Origin: Spongilla lacustris
Lineage: Eukaryota > Porifera > Demospongiae > Spongillida > Spongillidae
Direction: 5' to 3'
Length of the DNA stretch: 64,000 nucleotides
NCBI GenBank assembly: GCA_949361645.1
Contig: OX442421.1
Coordinates: forward strand, 10,060,358-10,124,357
Shown here: positions 21,966-34,290 of the stretch, in pieces
How positions within the stretch are numbered: position 1 is the first letter of the stretch
Layout: each line of letters starts with the position of its first letter
Made by a program: the position numbers and the translations under genes
The notes under the pieces: generated by a model
Database searches by the model: none
What the model was told of the DNA's origin: nothing
The model's input: only the letters and a program-made list of their open reading frames with translations

Positions 21966-23377
21966 GTGTGTTTTTTTTCCCCCCTAAAGTTTACTATACA
22001 AAATAAAAGTACAATGAACGCACGTGAGCTAATATACAAGTGTAAGCTGAGTATTTAGACAGGGCACGGTGGTCTGCTCTCATTGAACGCGTGGAAACTA
22101 AGCCCTACGCCCCGAAAAATTGAAATGGTTACGTACACCCATAGCAACGAACCTGACAACCGATGCCTTTTAGAACCAGCTGTGCACGGGGTACATAAAA
22201 CGTAATCAACACCTAAAAGCCATACTAGCAGTGATAAACACCTTTGAACTATATTGTAAGCAAAAATCACGTGGCCTGGTGTTGCCAACTGTCGGCTCTG
22301 GTACTTCAAACCTATCGACTTACGCACGGCGATCACCGACTACATGTGTTCAAAAAACTACAACGACGCTCGATGACTGAATTGGAACATGCCAAAGCTA
22401 TCACGGTAAAGTTAGTTGTTTGTACTGTCGTTTTTTGGTAAAGGTTAGTGGCAACGCATTTTCTGAAGTAGATTTCTAGCCTTTGAAAATCCACCATTTT
22501 GGTGTCTTTTTGGGGGTGGGGGAATTAATATTTGCGCAATGAAGTGGGTTTTAACAGAGCGTTTAAAATATAGCCTTACATTTCTTTTGGTCTAAATTTG
22601 ACTTCATGCTCGTATGTAAATAGATTGAGCTTGAACTGAATTATTATTTATTCTTTACTCTCTTTGGCTGGAGGGGGTATGGCAGCTACCAATTGTGGCT
22701 CAATACTTAGTATGTACAATGCGCATCAGGTTCTGCATGTGGTTGTGGATTGGAGCAAATGTCAAGCCAAGAATTTTGCATGAATTGACTTGGCCCCTGA
22801 AAAGGAGGCTGTTTCTCCTTTGGGGTTATCGCCAACAATTTGGCTGGATATGTGGTGCATCCTTTCCTCACCAGCTAGACAGATTCCTGATGATTTGAGC
22901 CACCTGAAACATCAGTGAGTTAGAATTGAGCCTTTGCTATATGTTGTGACACACCGCCTTAGAAGCCTCAGGGTATGGCAAGCCCAGCCTTAATCGCCGG
23001 CAATACATGTACCTGAACTTCAGTCCATGATGAGTAGGCAGCTGTAGTGTTGCTCTGGTGACATGCACGAATGTCATTGGCAGAAGTGAGTGTATATATT
23101 ATGTAACCTCTGTACAAGTCATTGACATTCACTTAACTGCTTCCCCTGTAGCAAGTTGTATGATGGCTTTGTCAGGACTAGCTGGTAGAGATTACCTTCT
23201 TCAGCAAACCCGCTGCTTGCTTCTCCTCCTCAGGTGTAAGTGTTGGTGCACACTCATGCTCTTCATAGTCACCATCCTTAATATCCCTGCTGCAGTCTGT
23301 ATACAGTGCTCCAGAACATCTGACAGCAGCAGCATTATCACACTTGATGATAGTCTGACTAGGGGATCATCCTGGTG
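21966..23377. other. Intergenic, no gene recognised
   Basis: No exon series could be identified. A sequence AGTGGCAACGCATTTTCTG near 22450 recurs inverted near 24680-24702, so the interval 22450-24700 could be bounded by a short inverted repeat. A short open segment ends at a good donor (GTAAAG) near 22405 but leads nowhere recognisable. Confidence 0.4.
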
Positions 23378-24110
23378 ACCGTCCTCTGAGCAGCAGGGGA
23401 TTTTCCTCTGGGCAGCAGGGGATCATCCTCTGAGCAGCAGGGGACCATCCTCTGAGTAGCAGGGGATCATCCTCGGAGCAGCAGGGGATCATCCTCTGAG
23501 CAGCAGGGGACCATCCTCTGATCAGCAGGGGACCGTCCTCTGAGCAGCATGGGACTGTCCTCTGAGCGGCAGGGGATCATCCTCTGAGCAGCAGGAGATC
23601 ATCCTCGGAGCAGCAGGGGATCATCCTCTGAGCAGCAGGGGACCATCCTCTGATCAGCAGGGGACCATCCTCTCTCTGATCAGCAGGGGACCGTCCTCTG
23701 AGCAGCATGGGACTGTCCTCTGAGCAGCAGGGGATCATCCTCTGAGCAACAGGGAATCATCCTCTGGGCAGCATGGGACCATCCTCTGAGCAGCAGGGGA
23801 CCGTCCTCTGAGCAGCAGGGGGCCATCCTCTGAGCAGCATGGGACCATCCTCTGATCAGCAGGGGACCGTCCTCTGAGCAGCATGGGACTGTCTTCTGAG
23901 CAGCAGGGGATCATCCTCTGAGCAGCAGGAGATCATCCTCTGAGTAGCAGTGGATCATCCTCTGATCAGCAGGGAACCATCCTCTGAGCAGCAGGGGATC
24001 ATCCTCTGGGCAGCATGGGACCATCCTCTGGGCAGCATGGGACCATTACTGAGCAACATGGGACCATCTCTGAGCAGCAGAGGACTATCCTTCCTCTGAG
24101 CAGCATGGAT
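23378..24110 (+). repeat. 22-bp minisatellite, ~33 copies
   Basis: Tandem variants of CCTCTGAGCAGCAGGGGATC plus AT, with substitutions ACC/ATC, GGG/TGG and GAGCAG/GATCAG. The copies are imperfect, so the array is older than the coding arrays in MDC1. Short open frames across it are not genes. Confidence 0.95.
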
Positions 24111-25073
24111 GGTTCACAGCATCATATGCTGCTATCCACTCCCGGAGGCATTTGGAGCACACCAGTGCACCACACAGCAGCTCCAGTGGCTGTGAGAGGG
24201 TGTTGGAGCACAGTGCACACTTCAGCTCCTTTAGCATTGATAGGTTGTTAGCTCTTGCCAAAGGTGGGCTAGGCTCACTATGGAGAACTAGAGGAGAGGC
24301 AATCTTCTCAAGATGACCTGTTTACCTCTCATGATGTCATATGTCTACTTGTTTTGCCACTCAAATAGCATCACTACACATTTGTGATGCACTCACTTTG
24401 TGATGGCACAGATGGTTCTCTACATACCCAGCTTACATTGCATGCAGAACATCTCAGGGTTACATCATCCCCAGATGTGTCAAATGTCAAAAGCTATTTT
24501 CAGCTCAGCTGAGAATGCTATGCACTCAGAGCTGGTTCTTTTCTTTGCCCTGTACTTCGTTAGCCTCTGCCCACACACTCTGCAATGTATGAAAATTGTA
24601 ATCCATACCTATAATGTATAGGGCAAAACCACAACGTACGTCGATTATTCATGCAATACGCTCAGCTTGTTCGTGGTGACAGAAAATGCGTTGCCACTTC
24701 AGGTTAGTAAACTCTGGTAGCCACATGCCTCCTGAGCATCGCTGTAGTACTCATACCTTCCAGTTCAGTCACCAAAGGCTACGTCGTCGCATTTAGTAAC
24801 GCCCTCCTTCTAAATACGTATCGCGTGACCTTGCTAAACGGTATGCGCATGCTATCTATGTGGAATTTCAATTGTGCGCATTGACTGGACATGACAGGAA
24901 AAGGAATGCAGTGTTTGAGTTCGTTTTCACTTTTTGATTTGCTAGTTCTGGTGAGTTATGGTTTGCTTTTAAACATCAGATGTCTATAATGAGCCATCAG
25001 TTAAGAAATATATGGTAATACCGTAAATGATCTAATTATTGACTTAGTTTCCAGCCGCATACAACCGTGAGGG
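24111..25073. other. Intergenic, no gene recognised
   Basis: Nothing beyond short open frames. AT-rich towards 24950-25050, bordering the inverted-repeat element that follows. Confidence 0.4.
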
Positions 25074-26326
25074 GGATTGGAAACGGGGTCACGTGCACGC
25101 CAATTAACAACTCCATCTGTGTTATAGCGGGAGATAGGTTATGGTAGCAGTTATTTACTCTGGAAGTCTCATGTCGATAGCTATTCATCTGCAAAATGAG
25201 TAGCAGTAGAGGATGAAACCTTCAAACCACGCTAATACTATGTACAAAAGTAGCCATCATATAGGCCCAGAACTGACAGTAGTCTCCCTATTCGTGCCGT
25301 GTCCCTAATGATTGACGCGACATATAGTTGATGTAAAGCCAACTTTTTATACCCTTATACCAACACTCCCTGGCTTAGCCCATAGCCCAGTTCTATCGCA
25401 AAATGAGTGTACTAGAGGATGAAAGCTTCAAACCCCGTTAATACTATTTACAAAAGTAGCTATACGCCCAGCCGTGCGTGTCCCTATGATTGACACGATA
25501 GCGATGTATAGCCAACTTTTTATAACCTCATACCAACACTCCCTGGCATAGTCCATAGCCCAGTTCTATCGCAAAATGAGTGTACTAGAGGATGAAACCT
25601 TCAAACCTCGTTAATACTATTTACAAAAGTAGCTATACGCCCAGAACTGCCAGTAGGGCCAAGTCTATTGGTGCCGCATGTCCCTGACATGATTGACGCG
25701 ATAGTCGATGTATAGCAAACGTTTTATAACCTCATACCAACACTCCTTGGCTTAGTCCATAGCCCAGTTCTATCGCAAAATGAGTGCACTAGAGGATAAA
25801 ACCTTCAAACCCCGTTAACACTATTTACAAAAGTAGCTATACGCCCAGGACTGACAGTATGTCTAAAACGATGTTTCGTGCCACTACGTGTTTTCAAAGC
25901 TAGAGAAAAGGGCAAAACCTATCCAGTTTTGTCCAGATTGCTACGAAGAACTTATTTACAAGCTCAAAAAACGTACAGAACAGTTTTTGCACGCCCAGAC
26001 AGGTGTCACAAAGCTTCATTATTCCGTTTTTATTAAAAACTCCCGAAGATTCGTTCACTAGAACTTCAAAAACGTTTCTGGACAAACCTTACCTTTCATG
26101 AATTGGGTGGAATACATTCGAGGCTCTACACGATACGGATTTCACCAAAACCAGCTAATAACACATCTTCCCGCCAAACTCAAAAGGTGCTATCCATTAT
26201 AATTTCCTGTATTTAGCACTTTTAAGCACACCAAATCTTGCTGTTGCCCCAGCACCACGCAATATTGACGGCGCATAGCCTTCTATCGTAAAATGTATGG
26301 CTCACGTGACCCGTTTCCAATCCCTG
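25074..26326. mobile_element. ~1.25-kb inverted-repeat element with internal ~200-bp tandem units
   Basis: GGATTGGAAACGGGGTCACG at 25074 is matched by its inverse complement at 26303-26326 (one base shorter). Inside, a unit with GCAAAATGAGTG.ACTAGAGGAT, CTTCAAACC.CGTTAA, CTATACGCCCAG and CATACCAACACTCC repeats at about 25191, 25398, 25571 and 25775 (spacing ~173-207 bp). No coding capacity is recognised. The structure fits a non-autonomous DNA transposon with amplified core repeats. It lies 26 bp upstream of the LYPLA start codon. Confidence 0.65.
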
Positions 26327-26352
26327 TCTAAATAATCTATGGTACTAGTAAG

Positions 26353-27587
26353 ATGGCTGGTGCAGGCAAAGTGACTAGTGAGTTTCTCAAGAATGCAGTA
26401 GTGCTCACACCGACTGCTAAGCATACAGCGACGGTACAATGCTTGTCTTTCCTTCAGGGATAGAGATGTTGATAGTTATTTCTATTTGTTTAGTTCTTCT
26501 TCTTACATGGACTAGGCGATACAGGGTAACTTACAGTGTTAGTGTAGGCCTATGTTTGAGGTATTGGTACGTATACGTGCAGACATGGCTGGGCCTCCAC
26601 GTTTGAAGACATAAAACAACCACACGTTAGACTTGTGTGCCCCAATGCGTACGTACTTTGCTTTATCTTTTCATGGATTTGCATGAGTGCAAATTATGTA
26701 CTCTCCGATAGCCCCTCTATCCCAGTAACTCTTAACAAAGGATACAAGATGCCATCCTGGTTAGATTTAGTCGTTTTGTGATTCACTATTACTGTTTTGA
26801 ATTTTAAAAGGTTTGACCTTTTCGACCTAGCGCGCTTGGCCGACGCAAGGGAGGATGAAGCTGGCATTCTTCAGGCAACGTCGAAAAGTATGTATACTAG
26901 TATATTATATACGCCTGCTTAGAGAAGTACAACCTGTTGCTTTATCAGTTCACCAAATGTTGGATGAAGAACTGAATACAACAGGCATCTCATCTGACAA
27001 AGTTGTAATAGGTACGCGGTACTTGTGCTGCCTTCCCCCACATACGTGCACATAAAGCTTCCTTTCATCAGGTGGCTTCTCTCAGGGAGGCGCCCTTGCT
27101 CTATTTTCTGCTCTCACATATGACAAACCACTAGGAGGAGTACTTGCCCTTAGCTCATGGATGCCTCTACATACCCTACTACCCAAAGTGAGCCTTGCCT
27201 TAGACAACAGTCATCTCTAATGATGTGTAATATGTGTAGAAAATGACTCCTCAAAATACAAACATTCAGTCTCTAATCTGTCATGGTAGGTGTCTGGTCA
27301 GAAGGTAGTACAGGTGTACAGGTATTTCTCATCTTAGGTGAAGAGGATTCAATGGTTAACTTCAAATTGGGCAAATTAACCTATAATTTCATAAGTAGCT
27401 TTAATCCATCAAATGTTCAATTCAAAGCTTACCAAGGATTGGACCATTCATCCTGTCCACAGGTGAGCCATTAGTTAGTGGTAATTCGTGTTAGTGATCT
27501 TTGTTTTTTTTTGTCTATCAACAGGAGGTGTCTGACATTGAGCAGTGGCTGAACAAGGTCCTGCCCCCCTCTGGTGGGTCTATGTGA
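26353..27587 (+). CDS. LYPLA1: Acyl-protein thioesterase / lysophospholipase (LYPLA1/2 family), 10 exons
   Basis: Exons 26353-26433, 26494-26525, 26583-26648, 26712-26759, 26811-26887, 26925-27011, 27072-27187, 27240-27285, 27338-27462 and 27525-27587 give 246 aa (family ~230). The alpha/beta-hydrolase features are complete: LHGLGDTGHGW near the oxyanion hole, CPNAPSIPVTLNKGYKMPSWFD, GGFSQGGALALFSAL with the nucleophile serine, LICHG then GEED (acid) and GLDHSS (histidine). The enzyme removes palmitate from S-acylated proteins such as Ras and G-alpha in the cytosol. LYPLA1 and LYPLA2 cannot be separated by eye. Intron 5 is only 37 nt. The gene converges with ABHD6, the stops 115 bp apart. A broken duplicate lies 5.6 kb upstream. 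Confidence 0.93.
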
Positions 27588-27702
27588 TGCAGCCAATGAC
27601 AATTTAATTTCTATACCATTTATAACTTTTGTGCACAGAAGTACAAGTAATGATATATTCTATTCACTATAAAGACACACTGACTGGCAATGGAAGTGGA
27701 GC

Positions 27703-27884
27703 TTAATCATCTTTATCAGCTGTATGCCTGGGCCAGTTATGAGAGATAAAATTGGCAATGGTATAGGCAGTCTTTCTTGGTCTCTCCATGGCAATGGTAT
27801 GCCCACAGTTCTTTATCATCACTACTTCAGAGTTTTTGATATGTTTATGCAGAAGGTCAGCACCTGAAGGATGACAGATCTGGG

Positions 27885-27954
<70 letters not shown>

Positions 27955-30900
27955 GCCTCTCAGTCAAGTAACTAGCTTTGTGTGCTAACTGCCACTACAA
28001 GTACTGTATATTGGATCTTACATGTTGAAAACCAGCCTAACCCTTTTTAAGGAGCTATTATTCAATGCAATTGCTTTATAAACTTCCCTAGGAAAGCAAA
28101 AGAAGAGCAATGCACAGAAACATTTATGCCTTGATTGGTAATATGTGAAATATCTATATGAGCTGCACAATCACAGAAGCTTTTGAAAACTTTGATTAAT
28201 TGCTTCTTAGAATGCTTACCTTATCATGTTCTCCCCAGACAAGAAGTGTGTTCATAGATAAACCTTTAACTACTTCCATTAACTGTGAAGTGTCATCATC
28301 TTTGTCCTTGAGAAGATCTTGCTGAACTGGATTACAATTTATAATAATGACAGGGGTCTCCTAATTATAAAAGGGCTTACTCTCTTTGAAACTGTCATAT
28401 TTCTGCATGCGTTCATCCAGCAGTGCTTCGGACATGCGGCGATGGAACTTAAATTTGTTGGATCTGTGAAGCACAGTGTCAATCATCATATGGAAGCCTT
28501 CCACAGTGGTTGGAAGGAGAAGGTTTGTTCCACTTGACTCCAAACTTTCAAAGAATTCTGTACTAACACCATCAGGTAATCTGTGTGCAACTGAAAGCAA
28601 CAATGGTTATCACCCACTCCTCCCATGTGATAACACAACCCTTTTCCCCCATGTATATACATGTAAACTCCATGCTTTTGGAACCATCCAATGTGACACA
28701 AGTAAACGAGCATCTTTTAAACAAGTGTTACACTTTAGCTCATTGGTATCGTGCTGATGCCTTAACCTACTCGGCTTACTTAGCCTGGTGTTGCAGGCAC
28801 AGGCGATAAAGGTTTAGTAATCTTAGGGTTAGGTTTGCTCAGATAAAGGCTGGGCTCCTTGCATAGTGCAGGAATGGAGTGGAGTAAAGAGGGCCAAAGC
28901 TGAGCAAGGCAGGAGGGAATCAAGACAGCGTCTCAGTGTGGGCTACACATTTAGGATGGTGTGCTGTGACACAGAGGTGCGAGGTGCACCTCTGTGTAAG
29001 TGATGTTGCAGTAGACAATGGTACCAAGCCAACGTTAGTTCAGCTATAGTAAAAAAACTGACCATTTTGACTGGGGTGATGGGTGGTGGGGAAACAGACA
29101 CATGTCCCTGTCCAGTTGCTCTTGACTATTTGTGACTGAGGGAAATTGACAATGAGGGCCCGTAATTTTGTTGTGTTGCCTGATGAGGTAATGCCATGTC
29201 AGGTCGCTAAGGGAGGGGGTCTGGCAAAGGTGGGAACTGAGAAGGGAAAGGACTAGTGCCCATGAAGAGGCTGGGTGATGCAGCCATCAAAACGAACGAT
29301 GGGAGAGTGTGGCAAAATGAGCAGATTCCATCCCCCCCCCCCCCCCCCCCATACCAGGCTCCTGTACATCCACAAGGGTATATAGCAATCCCAGGGGAGA
29401 TGAGATAGGTGGAGTGCTAGCTAAGTCTAAGTATGCTGTCAAACCCATGTTTAGACCGAGTCAACAGTGATTGACTCATGGGGCGTTTGTATGGCACAGG
29501 CCAACCAGCTGGACAGGACTTGGTGCTACGTCCACAGGTTGCCAGGTGAGGCCTTAGCAGTGTTACAGGCAAAGGGAGGACCTGGGTACAACAACCTTCA
29601 CACTCACCCACCTTCCTAGGAGAGTAATTTTCTCTCTCCACCAGGAGAAGGCCAGTGTCAAGGGTCGGAACTGGAGAACTTCCAGTTGCTTCCAGTGTCC
29701 TCCCCAAGCCCAACCCCCTTCTAGTGTGGTGGGGTGTGCCTACCCATACCTTGGGGGTGTGGCAAGACTTCCCTCTTGCACATCTCACCCAACCCCCAGC
29801 GTACATGGCAACCCCAAGGGGTATATGGCAACCCCAAGGGGTACATGGGAACCCCAAGGGGTACATGGCAACCCCAAGGGATACATGGCAACCCCAAGGG
29901 ATACATGGCAACCCCAAGGGGTACAAGATAGAAGCAGTGCTAGGAAGTCCACAAGAATACCTGTATTTGCTGAGATATGATCCACATGACACTTGGTGTG
30001 AACATAAAACTGAAGAAAGATTGAAACAATCTGTTCCTTACAAAAACTGTGTCCATGTGCCAAAATATTTTCTAGCTAGCAACCGAAACATAAATTAGTC
30101 TGTAAACCAAGGCTTCTTCAAGTCAGGGCCGTAGGAATGAAAGAAAAAGTGGTCCGGCTAATGCATACGTAAGTAGAGGCGGGGTCTGACGGAGCCTCAG
30201 CCTTTTTTTTTGTGTATGATTTGGTGCAAAATATGCAATTGCGAATTGATGAAAACAGATCTGATCAGTGTGTAAATGCGAGAACTATATACGCAACCTT
30301 GTGGGCTAGAAGAATGCTCAAGAATTCGTGAAAATAACTCCGATGCATGCATGCAATGTCGGCGCGTCTGGCAGTTTATATACAATTACAAAACAAATTA
30401 AGATTCAATTTCAAAATTTCACATTGGCTTCATAGTTTCCTGTAAGTATATGGAGACTGAGCAGAACACCCGCATGCATTAGCCATTAACACCATGCATG
30501 ATATATATATGCGCATATGCATTAATTAATGAGTAGTTATAGTACTGCAGTGTACACTAACATTCATGATTGATGCAACTGTGCAGACTGGTATGTGTAC
30601 ACGGCCCGGTTAAGGGATATGCAAAAGATTAATTAATTATTTTCGGTTCGGGTAAAAAACTGGTCCGGCCATGGCCTGACCGGCCGGAGTGGCTGCTACG
30701 GCCCTGCAAGTATGTGGTACCTGTGATAGTATCCCTATGTGTTCCACACAGTAACTTGTGCTGAACATTGTAAAGTGGACTTTGTTGCGTGTGTCTACAT
30801 TAGCTCACACTCTTGGTACTGAAACACAATGTGTCTGTGACCTGTTCACCAAGCAGTTTCTGTGTTTAGATACAGGTACAAAACATGCCGGAACGTTAAT

Positions 30901-32013
30901 AACGATACTTGCATGGTGTGTGTAGTGATTTGAGTAATTATAGTTACAAACCTGATGATTGAGGCCAGTGACTAGACAAAGAATACTGAAAATACTGAGG
31001 ATCTTGATTTTTGTCTCAAATAGCAGTGAAAGTTAAAAAAAAAAAAGCCTATTCAAACAAGAGGGTTAAGCGAAACACGGGGCTTCAAAGTGTTCGCCAC
31101 CAAGTATCGAGAATTCAATGGATCATATGATGCTTTTCAAATGTTATTCTTCTATCTATGGTCCTGGTAAGCTGTTAAATGGTACATTATGTACATAATG
31201 TATTTCATTATAGGACCTGTGCACTTAATATTAGAATTGGCTATACAAAAATAGTCTCACCTGGAGGGCATAGCAGGGATAGTGTGACAACCTTGTCAGG
31301 GTGGTGGCTGGCATACACCATGGCATAGAGGGCACCAAGGGAGGTGCCCACCAAATGGATGTCATGCATGTTGATGGCTTCAATCATCTGAGATGTACAT
31401 GTAGAGTATTGCAACATCATTAGCAATCAATTTCAATTTGTCCATGTTTATTAAAAGCACTAAGTTTACTTAACACACACACACTCCTCACCCAAATGCA
31501 AGAATGCGTTACACGTTTCAAGTTTGTTTTAAATAACGCACACTTTTGGACCCACCTCATCTAGCTTAGTTACCATTCCAATAGGGCTATAGTCACCGTT
31601 CTGTACGAATGATGTATCTCCGTGCCCCGGCAGATCCAGTATAATTATCCACCACTCCTTCGGCAGGTATCGCACTGTTACAGTCCACATTGACTTGTCT
31701 GCTGTGAACCCGTGGAGAAACAATACCGCTGGGGCATCCTCCCTCTTCACTCCCCCGACAGGCAGTCTCTCGTAGTAGGCATAAGTGATGCCGTTAACTG
31801 TTATCTGCTTTCGAGAAAGACCTGCAATAAGGTAGCCGCCAAATCTAGAAATTATAAAAAGATCGTTGTTAACAGAGAAAAAGACATCGCTACCGTACCG
31901 GGGCGGGGCCCTCACCTTTTAAAGCCCGAATAGAGGATAGAAGGATACCACCAGTACAACGTCACTAACACCACAGCCGCTCCGCACGAAGACAACAACA
32001 ATGGCACCAACAT
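27703..32013 (-). CDS. ABHD6: ABHD6-like monoacylglycerol lipase, 6 exons
   Basis: Minus-strand exons 32013-31916, 31844-31556, 31387-31261, 28590-28381, 28326-28220 and 27879-27703 give 335 aa (human ABHD6 337). The N-terminus LLLSSCGAAVVLVTLYWWYP is a signal anchor. Alpha/beta-hydrolase motifs: VLFLHGFTADKSMW, LDLPGHGDT, HLVGTSLGALYA (nucleophile Ser in GTSLG), LLVWGEHDK (acid) and NCGHTIAMERPRK (His). ABHD6 is a membrane serine hydrolase that cleaves 2-arachidonoylglycerol and other monoacylglycerols. Exon 4-6 boundaries use the acceptors that keep phase (aatccag before TTCAGC; ccccag before ATCTGT). Intron 3 is ~2.7 kb and hosts a minisatellite and a transposon. RPA2 lies just upstream on the same strand. 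Confidence 0.93.
27893..27952 (+). repeat. (GT)n microsatellite in ABHD6 intron
   Basis: About 30 GT units a few bases upstream of the last ABHD6 exon on the minus strand. There the (CA)n lies directly before the CCCCAG acceptor and may act as its polypyrimidine-like tract. Confidence 0.95.
29806..29926 (+). repeat. 20-bp minisatellite in ABHD6 intron 3
   Basis: Six copies of CAACCCCAAGGGGTACATGG, with GGGATACATGG and GGGAACC variants. Each unit holds the palindrome CCCCAAGGGG. It is open in several frames on both strands and is not coding. Confidence 0.95.
30124..30706. mobile_element. 583-bp DNA transposon remnant with 5-bp TSD in ABHD6 intron 3
   Basis: The element starts CAGGGCCGTAG and ends CTACGGCCCTG, flanked on both sides by CAAGT (30119-30123 and 30707-30711). 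The CAGGG..GTAG termini resemble non-autonomous hAT-like elements of invertebrates. No coding region is visible. Confidence 0.75.
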
Positions 32014-32138
32014 GATTTGCAGAGACAATATATTAATATCTCTGGGTAAATAGGCTATATAGCAGCAATAAAATTAACACCTATAATAGGAGCGAGTGGT
32101 TGTCATGGTAACTTTTTTATTTTTTAAATGTTTGAAAG

Positions 32139-33411
32139 TTATGACGATTCTGTCGGCTTGAAGTGATCATCATCTATTGTGGAGTATATATGGCCTTCAT
32201 TACTAAGAAAATCCACTGTTGATCTGAGAGGGAAGGAGGCCAAAGGAGTCACTTATGCAGCATATGCACACACACACATACCTGATCTGTTTCTCACTGA
32301 ACCCATGGGTGCTCAGCTTCTTTACAACATCGTAAATACTTACACCTTCTTCCGTCATTGATCCTGAGAGAGCTTCAAGCACCTGCGTGTGTGTGGAGGT
32401 CATACAGGATCGTGCTGTCAGATCAGCTCACCTGATGCTGTAAACTACTCAGACCTATGTTTGCCCTGGACCCAGCATATGCTGCTCTAACACCAGGCAA
32501 CTGTGTACTGGTGGCCATAGGATTCCCCCAGGCCATGCCCACTCCACTCCCCCCAACTGGGGCAGAAGCACCATGGGCTGGATGCTGAAACTGTTCAGGC
32601 TGGTGACCCAAACAAGTTATGCAGGAGTATGCAGGAGTGAGACCACCAACTTACCACGAGTGGCCCCTTGGTCAAGGCCAAGTGTGCATACATGACACCT
32701 GCAAGATGCTCAGATATTTCATTAAAGTCTTCTATAGGCCTCACGTTAAACCCAATGATACTCTTTTGTTTGTTAAATATCTTCAGCTGACCCACAACAC
32801 GCACATACACCCCCTCTCTGCAAGCTGCTCTATTCTGGAGCTGTTCTGGATTCTCCTAAAAGAAAAGCCTGGTTAAAGGGGTGGGGCTATTAGGCAATAG
32901 ACATGCATATTGTAGTCTTCAATGTACATACATGCTGCCATTTCACTTGTAACAGATTAACTAGAAGCTAACCTGTTCATCCATCCACTTGCGCACTTCC
33001 ACCCATGCTCCAGTGCGATCATCTATTTTATACATCACAGCAGTTGCTGTCTCATTCACTTCAATTATTTCACCAATGAACTCAATCTGAAAATATGAAG
33101 CACACCCAGCATTATTATTTGTAGCTACCCTCCTCTCTCCCTCCTTTTACCTGCTGTATCTCCTTGCCATCAAGAACGAATGAGTCATCATGATTCATTT
33201 CAATGGAATGAATTTGGGCAGCTGTCAGTGGCACAAGGGTCTGAAGTCTTGACTGACCACCTCTCTGGTACGTCAGTACTAATTTACAACTAAAGTATTT
33301 CCAATGTTACCTCACCTTCTTATCACCAGCTGGAGAGCCCCCAAACCCCTGAGAATCTTGCATATACCCTCCACCTCCGCCGTAGGCGTAGCTTCCGCCA
33401 CCGGTATCCAT
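32139..33411 (-). CDS. RPA2: Replication protein A 32 kDa subunit, 7 exons
   Basis: Minus-strand exons 33411-33316, 33264-33151, 33086-32973, 32855-32655, 32599-32432, 32382-32282 and 32223-32139 give 292 aa (human 270). The N-terminus is Gly/Tyr rich ([20 protein letters not shown]). An OB fold follows: [88 protein letters not shown] Gly/Pro linker leads to the winged helix ([20 protein letters not shown]) and the near-invariant [24 protein letters not shown]2 is the middle subunit of the ssDNA-binding RPA trimer in replication and repair; the winged helix binds XPA, UNG2 and SMARCAL1. ABHD6 begins 126 bp downstream. Confidence 0.95.
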
Positions 33412-34290
33412 TGACTTTTATACAAGAGGGCGGAGGCCATTATATAGCTAAATGCGAGACACACAAAATACCTGATATCCACCTCCTGAAAATATATAAA
33501 AATTAAAAGGGGAATTCGGCATACACTCTCACAACCTACCAACAAAGTTCATCTTACACGTCTCTGTTTTAAAAGCCCGCTCGAACAAAATAGCGGGTTA
33601 ACCGGGTTATTTTATTATTGCCTACCCCTACTCGTACCCGTACCGGTACCGAACCCATACAATCGAATCCCAACCCATGGACTTCTACACTATGAAGCTG
33701 AGCATTTTTGTATTGCAGAAACATCCGGTATCCTCAAACGTGTGGCGGATGGGAAAACACAAGTTATTTTTATTTACTAGGATTCGGGCAGATATAGGTG
33801 CTTATTGTACCCAAGTATAATTATAAATTACATGTAATGTATGTATAGTTTTCGTTTCCTTACTTTTTACTCTTAAAATCCATAGATTAAAGACCTTACT
33901 TATTTATTAATTTTCTATACACTTATGCATACATACAGAGCAATGTTAGAGCTCCATGAATATAGAATTTATCGAACGGATTTCAGTCGTGGCAGCCAGA
34001 GATAATATAATTTATATATTATCTCTGTGGCAGCGGACCCCTCGCGTTAAAGTTGCTCAGACAGCTGCTAGAAACGAGCCATGCAGAATTGCACGATCAG
34101 CATTACATGTAGTTCTAATTAGTGAATGACCAAGCCCAAGGCAACCTAGCCACCTTAGATTTAGAGGTATTCCCGAGAATTGCTAGGACGAGTGAGAGCT
34201 AAGCCTGGCCTGGCTAGTTAATGTATTAATTTTATAATTTCTAGGAGCCCCATAGGTTATTTACCTATTCTGTGCAAATTTCATTGCCTC
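33412..34290. other. RPA2 upstream region, no gene recognised
   Basis: It must contain the RPA2 promoter. A small AT hairpin (AGAGATAATATA, its inverse 5 nt on) sits near 34000-34030. AT-rich blocks lie at 33770-33930. No coding evidence. Confidence 0.5.

Noticed and set aside
28486..28757. Plus- and minus-strand frames overlapping ABHD6 exon 4
   Set aside because: Shadows of the ABHD6 exon, whose frame is fixed by phase and homology.
29417..30098. Open frames of up to 191 codons in ABHD6 intron 3
   Set aside because: Produced by the 20-bp minisatellite and surrounding low-complexity sequence; no conserved domain.
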